A DNA stretch of 30,886 nucleotides from Acidobacteriaceae bacterium (GCA_003165095.1 PLSH01000018.1:4365-35250), one strand, 5' to 3'. Numbered from the stretch's first letter, positions 24,362-30,886 are shown. The notes: generated from the sequence alone by a model not told the origin. Numbers and translations: made by a program.

Positions 24362-25288
24362 CTAACCGGCGTTGCTTTCCAAGTAGCGCTGATAACTGGC
24401 CCGGATGCACTCTGCATTGATGCCGGGAATTACAAACTGCCAGTCTGACTGGGGAACCCTGATCGTGCTGTGCTTGCCGTCCGGCAAAAGGCGCGTGCGT
24501 ACGCGACCGTAGACGAATGCGCCTGCATAGCGGGGGTTATGCAACACCTGGATAATTCGAGAGTGCGATGCTTGCGCCCAATGCAACTCACCGTTGCTCA
24601 ACCCCGCGCGAATGCGGCGTGGAAACCGAAGACCTTGTTCGCGGAAGATCTTTGTGGTTTGCATCGCTGATCCGGTCTTCTCGAAGGTGTCGAAGACCAG
24701 GCGCAATGCGGCTTGCACTTCAGTGTCTGGATCGAGAATGAGAACGCCGTCGTCTCGATAAACCAGGCCGATGGGCGGTCGCATTTCAAGCTCGCCGCGT
24801 CGAGCCTTGTTGATCACTCCGCCTCTCATTCTCGCCTTGAGGAAATGAAGTTCTGCTTCCGACATGGTCCCTTTCAATCCGAGCAGGAGCCTGTCATTAA
24901 AATTTGCGGGATCATAGATTCCATCCTCATCTAGAATGAGTGCTCCGGCCAGCGAACACAACTCAATCAATCGATGCCAATCAGCAGAGTTCCTGGCCAA
25001 GCGCGAAACCTCCAACCCCATCACCAAGCCTGCCTTGCCGAGTGCGACTTCACTGACCAGTTTCTGAGACCCATCCCGGCCGGCCGATTGCGATCCAGAC
25101 TTGCCGAGGTCGCAGTCGATTATGTGGACACGCTCGAGCGGCCAACCCAGCACAACGGCGCGATCACGCAAGGCATACTGACGTTACGTGCTCTCCGTGT
25201 TCTCCAGAACCTGACGCGGGGTGGACTGTCGAATGTAGAGATACGCATCGTGTGCAAGATGCTGTTGAGTAACTTTTAGCTCAGGCAT
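24362..25288 (-). pseudogene. Serine recombinase, broken by an in-frame stop and truncated at the C terminus
   Basis: Site-specific DNA recombinase of the serine (resolvase/invertase) family. The proper start is ATG 25288 with AGGAGG at 25295-25300, 6 nt away. It encodes YIRQSTPRQV with the presumed nucleophile Ser 22, then codon 35 is TAA (25186-25184), then the same frame resumes with RQYALRDRAVVLGW and continues through DCDLGKSGS, GLEVSRLARNSADWHRLIELC and the long helix GTMSEAELHF. In relatives the position of the stop is normally Gln (CAA), so a single C-to-T change explains it. The part that can still be translated from TTG 25171 lacks the nucleophile. The protein also ends at SNAG, just where the recombinase-C region normally goes on into a zinc-ribbon domain. 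It overlaps the upstream ORF by 8 nt, pointing to a coupled operon. Confidence 0.85.
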
Positions 25289-25583
25289 GCGAAACCTCCT
25301 GTCGAGTGCTGAGAATCAGACCTGCAATTAGCCGAACGAGTTCGACTCCGAACATGTCGAGGACAGGAGCGTCGGCTCCAGAAGGGGGATCCGATTTGGA
25401 TGCGCGTGCGGGCGCGGCCTGGTGTTTGATCTGCGCCCAAGTTGCCAAGCCGCAGCGCATAAGGACGCCACGACCTTGCGAGTGTCCTCCTTGTCCGTTC
25501 AGTTGGACTACCTGTCGGCGGAGTCCTTCGTAGGCATCGACGGTCCCTTCCGGAATGGGCGGCTTTACGACGGATTGCGCGGT
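25281..25583 (-). CDS. Small ORF of the recombinase module, possibly reached by -1 frameshift from the HTH gene
   Basis: The frame encodes about 100 residues (PPIPEGTVDAYEGLRRQVV ... VRLIAGLILSTRQEVSHA) and ends with TGA overlapping the recombinase ATG. No ATG, GTG or TTG is available before the conserved-looking VDAYEGLRR segment; the only ATG (25460) lies after it. The frame joins the HTH gene by a -1 shift at the A9 run (25591-25583 on this strand), so a 252-aa HTH fusion is a natural explanation. Small proteins with a similar DAYE-LRR start accompany recombinases of this type in other bacteria as far as I recall. Function is unknown; the end has a predicted hydrophobic helix. Confidence 0.6.
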   Translation of the reverse strand, partial: TAQSVVKPPIPEGTVDAYEGLRRQVVQLNGQGGHSQGRGVLMRCGLATWAQIKHQAAPARASKSDPPSGADAPVLDMFGVELVRLIAGLILSTRQEVSHA

Positions 25584-26038
25584 TTTTTTTTGCTCGTCAA
25601 GGCCCGCTCCAGACTGCGGCGGTGAATCGTGATACTGAACTTCTCCTGAACAGCTTGAACACAAGCGGTAGTCGTCAATTTGGGTTTGACTGCTCGCAAA
25701 GTCCGCACATACTCGATGACCTCGGCGGACAGCTTGTGACCTTCTTTGGGTCCGCGGTGCAGGGGGAGCAGCCCGCTCAGGCCGGCTTCCAGAAATGCTG
25801 CGTGGGCCTGATAGACAGTTGGGCGCGAAACGCCAAACTTGGCAGCTACATCGACGATCGAGACCCCCTCCACGTTGTGCCGACGCAGCATCTCGTAGCG
25901 AACCTGAAGGAGATCTTTGGGATCGAAGAAAGGATTCTCTTTGAAGAGAGTGTCGGAAACTGAGCCGGGGCGAGGGTTGAGGGTGCCGGCCCGTTTCAAC
26001 TCGAGCGTTTTCTGATCGGGCTCCCTCTGTTTTTTCAT
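25565..26038 (-). CDS. Helix-turn-helix protein of the recombinase module
   Basis: A 157-aa DNA-binding protein. ATG 26038 is preceded by AGGGGA about 5 nt away. Residues 58-82 form a homeodomain-like HTH (GVSIVDVAAKFGVSRPTVYQ), preceded by the LNPRPGSV and LLQVRYEMLRR segments and followed by GPKEGHKLSAEVIEYV and a second helical part. This layout matches HTH proteins that are regularly encoded next to serine recombinases of the type found downstream; it may recognise the element ends or regulate the operon. The C-terminal codons run through nine A residues (25591-25583) and stop at TAA 25567-25565. A -1 slip on that run would extend the protein into the next ORF. Confidence 0.85.
   Translation of the reverse strand: MKKQREPDQKTLELKRAGTLNPRPGSVSDTLFKENPFFDPKDLLQVRYEMLRRHNVEGVSIVDVAAKFGVSRPTVYQAHAAFLEAGLSGLLPLHRGPKEGHKLSAEVIEYVRTLRAVKPKLTTTACVQAVQEKFSITIHRRSLERALTSKKKPRNPS
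25583..25591 (-). promoter_or_regulatory. A9 slippery run, candidate programmed -1 frameshift site
   Basis: On the - strand the HTH gene reads AGC AAA AAA AAA CCG. A slip by -1 leads to ACC GCG and into the following ORF, which lacks its own start codon. A-rich heptamers of the A AAA AA type are known -1 frameshift signals in dnaX and in insertion sequences. I did not identify a clear downstream stimulatory structure by eye. Confidence 0.45.
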
Positions 26039-26062
26039 CCGATTCCCCTAAATTCGTAATGT

Positions 26063-26091
26063 AATATAAATAACGCCGCTTATCGTCCCAA
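26063..26091 (-). promoter_or_regulatory. Possible promoter of the recombinase module
   Basis: On the - strand TTGGGA (26091-26086) and TATATT (26068-26063) are 17 nt apart, 25 nt before the HTH start codon, in an AT-rich patch that stands out from the GC-rich surroundings. The match to the sigma-70 consensus is moderate. Confidence 0.35.
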
Positions 26092-26241
26092 GTCAAGCAA
26101 TTACTACCAACATAGCCTCCGCGTATCTCTTCGATAAACAGCAACAAATAAGAGATTAATCCGCGCAATAGCCGAAATGCCACCCCAAGACACCTGACCC
26201 TGTGCGGCGTAATTCTTTTGCCATATGCGGCGATATTTACC

Positions 26242-26532
26242 TTACACATCCCGTGCTCCCTTGCCAGTCGCTCTGAGCCTGTCGAGAAGACGCCGAAGCT
26301 CCAAAAGATCGTCCACACGAAACGAGGACCGGCCCGCAGAGATGCGATCAAATGCATCAGACGTGACCACGTCTGTCACGCTGGCAAACAAGGACTTAAG
26401 CTTCCCTTTTGGGTCGAAATAGAAGACCCGATCTTCCCCCCAGGTACGCTTTCGCGTCACCAGTTCGTACTCGGTGCCTCGTAGCGGATGGAAGGGATGA
26501 GTGATGCGGAATCGGCCTGTAGCGGATCCCAC
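26242..26532 (-). CDS. DUF5372-like small protein, start uncertain
   Basis: A 96-aa frame with TGRFRITHPFHPL, RGTEYELV, WGEDRVFYFD and a C-terminal helix RVDDLLELRRLLDRL. This pattern agrees with the DUF5372 family, short proteins that tend to lie beside serine recombinases and HTH proteins like those downstream. GTG 26532 has no ribosome site, and the frame continues upstream in a protein-like way (PPPPWPWQKPSNADCV) to a TAG without any start codon, so the original N terminus may be lost. It lies about 200 nt upstream of the HTH gene on the same strand. The biochemical function of the family is unknown. Confidence 0.65.
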   Translation of the reverse strand: MGSATGRFRITHPFHPLRGTEYELVTRKRTWGEDRVFYFDPKGKLKSLFASVTDVVTSDAFDRISAGRSSFRVDDLLELRRLLDRLRATGKGARDV

Positions 26533-26559
26533 ACAATCTGCATTTGATGGCTTTTGCCA

Positions 26560-26986
26560 AGGCCAAGGCGGAGGTGGGAGTTCAGATCGGATTGCCGGTT
26601 CGTGTTGATTCTACATAAGTTATTGAAAGCTAAAGCCGCTCAAATCGGTCAAGACGCAGCATACGCGGCTCTTGAGTACACCACAAGTACACGGAATTTT
26701 GGACAATTAGCATCCGCCGCGGGTTCTTCTTGATCCATCCCACGAACTTCCGGTTTGCAGTTCTGCAATGGTCTGCTGTCACCATTGGAGCGTAACTTTC
26801 GCTTTGCCGGTGATACACCCGGAGACCAGCAACTCATTCGTTCTCCTGCCCTCGGGTCCTGCACCGTACCAATTTGTCTCGCACCAACTGGCCCAGAATT
26901 CGCCGGGCACTCCAACTTTCCGGAGTTCCTCATAGATGGCGAACCACAGCCCAAACAATAATCGGCCTACACACTCGCTGATCACT
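26560..26986 (-). other. Stretch without a convincing gene, possibly decayed coding sequence
   Basis: Short - strand frames overlap here. One between 27045 and 26779 reads RKVISECVGRLLFGLWFAIY and EELRKVGVPGEFWASW, and another ends at 26630 with WIKKNPRRMLIVQNSVYLW. They have some protein-like character but no ribosome site and no family I recognise. They may be remains of genes broken by insertion or deletion at the edge of the recombinase island. Confidence 0.3.
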
Positions 26987-27163
26987 TTACGATCTGTACG
27001 GGCTAACACCCAGCTTCTGCACTTGCTCCGTAAACTCCCGAACAACCGGGACCATCGCAGTTACGGCGCTGTTCGTAAGATATTGTTTTTGATTTTCCAA
27101 TAAGCTCAAGGCTGATTTCAGTCGGTTATTACTACAACCTCTTTTCCGCGCCGTTCGTGGCAC
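26987..27163 (-). CDS. Small hypothetical protein of 58 aa
   Basis: A short frame from GTG 27163 to TAA 26989-26987 encodes VPRTARKRGCSNNRLKSALS and then a helix-rich LLENQKQYLTNSAVTAMVP and VVREFTEQVQKLGV. The alternation of charged and aliphatic residues suggests two amphipathic helices and looks coding, while the other frames here do not. There is no clear ribosome site, and the frame is open further upstream into the end of the beta-barrel gene, so it may be the remnant of a longer gene. No family is recognised. Confidence 0.4.
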   Translation of the reverse strand: MPRTARKRGCSNNRLKSALSLLENQKQYLTNSAVTAMVPVVREFTEQVQKLGVSPYRS

Positions 27164-27192
27164 ACTTAGGAGATGTGCAACAAGGGTGCTTG

Positions 27193-27801
27193 TTACCTGG
27201 GTGGTGAAAGCTTGAAAACGATGCCGGCCCCAAGCCGAAGGCTGTTCTGGCGATTGGCGGCGTCGTTCGGGAGGGTGGTCAGGAAGTAATCTGCCTGGAG
27301 TGGGCGCAGGGCCACGTGGCGCGAGAGGCTTATATTCAAACCACCCCCGGCGGCCAGGGCAAAGGCGTCTGATCCGTTGGTGGAATTATTTGGTACGGTG
27401 GTCGAATTATTCGGGTTCGGGAAGGTCGCATCAAAGCCATGCACGCCGCCAATCAGACCTTGGACAAAGGGCGTGAACCTGTGAACTGGCCATGAGAGCC
27501 GCGGGCCGAAGAGATAGGACACCAGGCTGAGGTCCTGGTGGGCGGAGTTGATAGCGCCCGCGTGCTGGCCCGCGATTTCGCCCACAAGGCCAATATGGCG
27601 GGAGAATGCGACGCGAAACTCCGCTTTGCCCCCCGGCATCCAGGAGCAGCCGCATCCGGCCGGGATAGTATTAAAGCGCATAGCGCTGTACGCCAGGGTC
27701 ACTTCCAGGGGCGCCGTGCCGGACGTCCGGCCGGGAACCTGGCCGGGAATGGGCAGTGCCGCCAGGAGGATCGCGATTGGAATCATTCTGCGCATCTTCA
27801 A
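27193..27801 (-). CDS. Outer-membrane beta-barrel protein
   Basis: A 202-aa exported protein. TTG 27801 is chosen because AGGAG lies 5 nt upstream; ATG 27795, two codons later, is an alternative with looser spacing. A signal peptide (MIPIAILLAALPIPGQ) is followed by alternating amphipathic strands typical of an eight-stranded OmpA/OmpW-like barrel (RHIGLVGEIAGQ, YLFGPRLSWPV, FTPFVQGLIGGVHG, FALAAGGGLNISLS, HVALRPLQADYFLT) and a last strand LRLGAGIVFKL. A loop rich in Asn/Thr/Ser lies in the middle. The gene follows the giant Ig-repeat gene by 12 nt and its ribosome site is directly after that stop codon, so they form an operon. The barrel may anchor or assist display of the large repeat protein; this is inferred from context. 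Confidence 0.82.
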   Translation of the reverse strand: MKMRRMIPIAILLAALPIPGQVPGRTSGTAPLEVTLAYSAMRFNTIPAGCGCSWMPGGKAEFRVAFSRHIGLVGEIAGQHAGAINSAHQDLSLVSYLFGPRLSWPVHRFTPFVQGLIGGVHGFDATFPNPNNSTTVPNNSTNGSDAFALAAGGGLNISLSRHVALRPLQADYFLTTLPNDAANRQNSLRLGAGIVFKLSPPR

Positions 27802-27813
27802 TCTGTCTCCTTG

Positions 27814-30800
27814 TTACTCGACCGTCAGGGTAAATGTGAAGGAGTGCGACAAGGCTCCCGAGGTTGCGGTCACGGTGACTGTATAAGCCTCTGGCGGCTG
27901 GGCGAAGAAGCCGGTGCCGGACCCGCAACCACTCAGCCCGGTTATGGCACCCATGCCGGCCAACATGAACAGCAGCAAAGACACTGTGCGGCGCAGCCGA
28001 CTTCCGGCGCGGCGCAGCCTGCCTGCAAAGGGCAGCAAGATCAGAGCCAGAGTAAATGGCGCCAGCCTTCTGACTACGCTCCCACCTTTACCGCCGCTCT
28101 TGCCTCCGCTGTTTGTGGCCAGCTGTATGCTGGGACGCACTGCGACCTGCCGTGTGCCGGCATTCGTCTGCGGGAGAACTATGGTCAGCGTTACTGTGGT
28201 CGAGCCCTCGCCCGCTGTAATTGAGGCCGGTGAGAAGCTGTAAGTAGCGCCAGCGGGCAATCCACTTGCTGTTAGCACGATGTTAGCCGGGAAGGTGGAC
28301 CCGGTCGGCGGGGTCACAGTGAAGGTGTACACCACTGTGCCTCCGGGGAGCACTGTTACAACTGCGGGCGCGGAGGGGTTCACGTTGATACTGAAGTCCT
28401 GGACCACTTGTGTCAACGGACTGCTGGTGGCGGTGACGAAGTTCTGGTCGCCGCTGTAGGCCGCCGATATCGAGTGCGTTCCCACGGTCAGACTTGACGT
28501 TGTCAGTGTCGCCACTCCGTCGGCCAGCGTGCCCGTGCCCAGCGGTGTAGAGCCGTCTAGGAAGGTCACGGTCCCGGTCGGCGTACCGGCCGCGGAGGTG
28601 ACGGTGGCCGTCAGAGTGAGGCTGTTCTGGACCAGGACCGGGTTGGCGCTACTGGCGATGGCGACGGCGGGCGTGGCCTGGTTCACGGTCAGAGTCACAG
28701 GGTTGCTGGCCGTCGACAGGCTGTTGCCGTCCGTCACCAACACGCGAATCTGAAGGCCGTTGTAGTTCGCGTTCGTCGGCAAGGTGGTGAACTTGGCCGT
28801 GTTGTAACCCGTCCCCACTCCCCAGGGCTTCCATACGGAGCCGCTCAGATACTGCCAGGAATAGGTGAGCGTCGGCGTGCCGGTAGCCGCCACGCTGAAC
28901 GAGGCGGTGCTGCCTAACGTCACGGTCTGGTTGACCGGCTGAGTGGTGATGACCGGCGGCGAATTCACCGTCACCGTCACCACGTTGCTGGCCGTCGACA
29001 GGCTGTTGCCGTCCGTCACCAACACGCGAATCTGAAGGCCGTTGTAGTTCGCGTTCGTCGGCAAGGTGGTGAAGTTGGCCGTGTTGTAGCCTGTCCCCAC
29101 TGCCCAGGACTTCCATAAGGAGCCGCTCAGATACTGCCAGGAATAGGTGAGCGTCGGTGTGCCGGTAGCCGCCACGCTGAATGAGGCGGTGCTGCCTAAC
29201 GTCACGGTCTTGCTGGACGGCTGAGTGGTGATGACTGGCGCAGGATTGGCTACATAGGTGAAATGATTCGCCGGGGTGCTCGAGCTGGACCCGGCCGGCG
29301 TGGTGACCGTGACTTCTATCATCGACGGATTTACCGTGCCGGTTTCCGCCGGTGAAGTCGCCGTGAGCTCGGTTGGGCTAACGTAGGTCACATTCGTGGC
29401 CGGGTTGGGCCCGAAGTTCACTGTGGCATTTGTGGTGAAATTGGCGCCCTTGATGGTGACGCTGGTGCCGCCTGCTGGCGGCCCAGTGTTCGGGCTGACA
29501 TCGGTCACCGTGGGCGCGGCCAAAGTGGTCACCGTCAGCGTGTATCCCGTCTGAGTTGCCGCATCTCCGTACGTATCGCTGGCTGTGATGGAGAACGGGT
29601 ACGAGCCCGCCGAGGTGGCCGAGGGCGTGCCGCTCAAGGCTCCATTCTTGAACGTGACGCCCGATGGTAGTGTTCCGGCCTCAGTCAACGTCAGCGTGCC
29701 GGTTCCGCCAGTCGCCGTGAATGTCGCCGGCGCATAGGGCTGGCTGATAATCCCGATTGCGGAGGAGCTTGCGTTGAACGTGGCTGAAGTTGGAGCGATC
29801 GCAATTGCGTTGAAGGCTCTGACGGTATCGGTATCCGTAACCTTGATGGTCTCGGCGTCGGCGACATCGGGGAAGGTCTCCGTGTCCGTCACCGTGATCG
29901 TTTCGAGATCTGTGACCGAAGCCGGGAACGCCGAGGCGGGTTGGATGGTGAGCATATAGCCCGGCAGGGTTAGCGAATTTCCGTCAGCATCGGTCGCTGT
30001 AATGGAGAACGGGAAAGAGGCCACCGAGTAAGTCGTGGGTTTGCCACTCAGGACACCATTATTGAAGGTCAGCCCGGATGGGAGCGTTCCGCTTTCACTC
30101 AAAGTCAGCGTCGTGCCGTCGCCGCCGGTCGCGCTGAATGTTACCGGAGTATAAGCATGGGTTGCATAGCCTGTCCCGGAGCTGGCGTTGAAGGATGCCA
30201 CGCTTGGAGTGATCACGATTGTGTTGTAGGCACTAACTTTATCGGTATCAGTAACCGTGATGGTCTCGGAGTCGGCGACATCCGGGAAGGTCTCCGTGTC
30301 CGTCACCGTGATGGTCTCGTCATCCGTGACCGAAGCGGTTGTGGCGCTGATGGTGTACTGGGCGGTACCCACGGCGCTGGAGGAATAGTTGAAGGCCGTC
30401 GCAATCGCTTCAATTGTCTCTGTCGATGAGACAGTGATCGGGCCGCTGTATCTAGTCGTGCTCGGACCCGGTATGGGGGAGAGTCCATTTCCGGTGTAGC
30501 TCGGGGTGGTTCCGTCGGTGGTATAGAGAATCGCAGCCCCGGTCGTCGTATCGCTGATGGTCACTGTCTGCGTAGAAGAATAGGTGCCGGCTACGGGCGA
30601 GAAGGTTGGCGTCGCCGCCGCCGGTTGCGTGATGGTGTAGATGGCCGTGGCTACGGCGCTGGTGGAATAGCCGCTGGCCGTCGCTATCGCCTCAAGCGTT
30701 TCTGTCGATGAGACGGTTATCAGGCTACCGATGCCGTACACGCTCGAACTCGTGGTCGGTGTGGTTCCGTCGGTGGTGTAGTAGATGACCTCATTCGGCG

Positions 30801-30886
30801 TCGTATCGCTGATCGTCACCGCCAAGGCTGAAGTGTAGGTGTCAGACGGCTCGCTGAAGACTGGGGTGGCCGCTGCCGGAAAGGAG
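27814..30886 (-). CDS. Giant repeat protein with chitobiase-C-like, putative Ig, IPT and Ig-like domains (5' end outside window)
   Basis: The frame stays open to the right edge, so the N terminus is missing; over 1020 residues are seen. In order: two chitobiase/beta-hexosaminidase C-terminal-like domains (YYTTDGTTPT, ITVSSTETLEAIA), two 138-residue units made of an acidic ETITVTDTET linker plus a He_PIG-like putative Ig domain (SGTLPSGLTF), one IPT/TIG domain (VSPNTGPPAGGTSVTIKG), two nearly identical Ig-like domains (ITTQPSSKTVTLGSTASFSV), and one Big_3-type domain (SAAYSGDQNFV). The C terminus shows a basic-flanked hydrophobic helix, a second helix ending in the lipobox-like GLSGCGSG, and a 37-residue beta tail from that Cys. 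It is probably a surface adhesin or carbohydrate-binding scaffold; no catalytic domain is visible. Confidence 0.85.
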   Translation of the reverse strand, partial: SFPAAATPVFSEPSDTYTSALAVTISDTTPNEVIYYTTDGTTPTTSSSVYGIGSLITVSSTETLEAIATASGYSTSAVATAIYTITQPAAATPTFSPVAGTYSSTQTVTISDTTTGAAILYTTDGTTPSYTGNGLSPIPGPSTTRYSGPITVSSTETIEAIATAFNYSSSAVGTAQYTISATTASVTDDETITVTDTETFPDVADSETITVTDTDKVSAYNTIVITPSVASFNASSGTGYATHAYTPVTFSATGGDGTTLTLSESGTLPSGLTFNNGVLSGKPTTYSVASFPFSITATDADGNSLTLPGYMLTIQPASAFPASVTDLETITVTDTETFPDVADAETIKVTDTDTVRAFNAIAIAPTSATFNASSSAIGIISQPYAPATFTATGGTGTLTLTEAGTLPSGVTFKNGALSGTPSATSAGSYPFSITASDTYGDAATQTGYTLTVTTLAAPTVTDVSPNTGPPAGGTSVTIKGANFTTNATVNFGPNPATNVTYVSPTELTATSPAETGTVNPSMIEVTVTTPAGSSSSTPANHFTYVANPAPVITTQPSSKTVTLGSTASFSVAATGTPTLTYSWQYLSGSLWKSWAVGTGYNTANFTTLPTNANYNGLQIRVLVTDGNSLSTASNVVTVTVNSPPVITTQPVNQTVTLGSTASFSVAATGTPTLTYSWQYLSGSVWKPWGVGTGYNTAKFTTLPTNANYNGLQIRVLVTDGNSLSTASNPVTLTVNQATPAVAIASSANPVLVQNSLTLTATVTSAAGTPTGTVTFLDGSTPLGTGTLADGVATLTTSSLTVGTHSISAAYSGDQNFVTATSSPLTQVVQDFSINVNPSAPAVVTVLPGGTVVYTFTVTPPTGSTFPANIVLTASGLPAGATYSFSPASITAGEGSTTVTLTIVLPQTNAGTRQVAVRPSIQLATNSGGKSGGKGGSVVRRLAPFTLALILLPFAGRLRRAGSRLRRTVSLLLFMLAGMGAITGLSGCGSGTGFFAQPPEAYTVTVTATSGALSHSFTFTLTVE
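28702..28983 (-). repeat. 282-bp tandem repeat, copy 2 (encodes an Ig-like domain)
   Basis: The DNA from 28702 to about 28957 matches 28984 to about 29239 almost base for base at an offset of 282 nt, which equals 94 codons. It encodes one Ig-like domain (SWQYLSGSVWKPW). The near identity at synonymous sites shows a recent duplication or gene conversion. Confidence 0.9.
28984..29265 (-). repeat. 282-bp tandem repeat, copy 1 (encodes an Ig-like domain)
   Basis: Partner of the adjacent copy; it encodes SWQYLSGSLWKSW and the same NYNGLQIRVLVTDGNSLST segment. Differences are few and scattered. Confidence 0.9.
29506..29919 (-). repeat. 414-bp tandem repeat, unit B
   Basis: Encodes the acidic linker (LETITVTDTETFPDVADAET) plus a He_PIG-like domain. 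It corresponds to the adjacent unit at an offset of 414 nt (138 codons); the linker part is the best conserved at DNA level, the domain part is more diverged. Confidence 0.8.
29920..30333 (-). repeat. 414-bp tandem repeat, unit A
   Basis: Upstream partner in the reading direction of the gene (DETITVTDTETFPDVADSET, then a He_PIG-like domain). It is an older duplication than the 282-bp pair, judging by divergence in the domain part. Confidence 0.8.

Noticed and set aside
25621..26357. N-terminal two thirds of a 358-aa - strand frame starting at 26357
   Set aside because: It overlaps the HTH gene in another frame and reads as Ser/Arg-rich shadow sequence; only its last 100 codons look coding.
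26860..26920. Possible group II intron start (GTGCGAGACAAATT on the - strand)
   Set aside because: No domain V-like motif or reverse transcriptase is present nearby; a single short match is not enough.
27179..27194. Hairpin AACAAG/CTTGTT at the end of the beta-barrel gene as a terminator
   Set aside because: The stem is only 6 bp, overlaps the stop codon, and no T-run follows on the - strand.
1..30886. CRISPR arrays, tRNA and rRNA genes
   Set aside because: No regularly spaced short palindromic repeats, cloverleaf-like segments or rRNA signatures were seen on either strand; the direct repeats present are protein-coding Ig units.

Overview
The window looks like a chromosomal segment of an Acidobacteriota member, most likely class Terriglobia. 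The evidence is the combination of an Oar-type TonB-dependent receptor with an N-terminal carboxypeptidase-regulatory-like domain, an acidobacterial VWFA-related protein, very long secreted proteins built from NHL and bacterial Ig-like repeats, and a moderately GC-rich base composition. This is inferred from gene families only; there is no rRNA or other phylogenetic marker in the window.

Region 1 (1-21880, all + strand) is a polysaccharide-degradation locus. After the end of an upstream gene come a 1306-aa TonB-dependent outer-membrane receptor, an NHL/Ig-repeat surface protein, a GH44 lipoprotein, a GH39 protein, a GH42 protein translationally coupled to it, a second GH44 enzyme clearly paralogous to the first, a VWFA-related protein and a tandem SGNH/GDSL esterase. 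Every one of these proteins carries an export signal. GH44 (endo-glucanase/xyloglucanase) with GH42 (beta-galactosidase), GH39 (beta-xylosidase type) and an SGNH esterase suggests attack on a decorated, acetylated hemicellulose such as galactosylated xyloglucan, with uptake through the receptor. The substrate is an inference. Almost every gap between these genes holds a GC-rich hairpin, and the one at 7912-7952 is a textbook intrinsic terminator.

Region 2 (about 21880-27160) is an accessory, partly decayed island. On the + strand lie a frame-disrupted gene and a protein with two PH-like halves. Convergent to them, on the - strand, is a serine-recombinase module: a DUF5372-like ORF, an HTH protein, a small ORF joined to it across an A9 slippery run, a recombinase with an in-frame stop at codon 35 and a missing C-terminal part, and a P-loop ATPase. 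A 58-aa ORF sits at the right edge.

Region 3 (27193-30886, - strand) holds the 3' part of a giant Ig/IPT/chitobiase-C-like repeat protein that runs off the window, followed 12 nt later by a small outer-membrane beta-barrel protein.

The most interesting points are: the paired GH44 genes with an unrecognised C-terminal domain of about 110 aa; a C-terminal 'TM - Arg cluster - TM - lipobox-like Cys - beta tail' module shared by two unrelated repeat proteins; the possible programmed -1 frameshift and the nonsense-broken recombinase in the mobile module; and an SGNH tandem whose first domain has lost its catalytic Asp.
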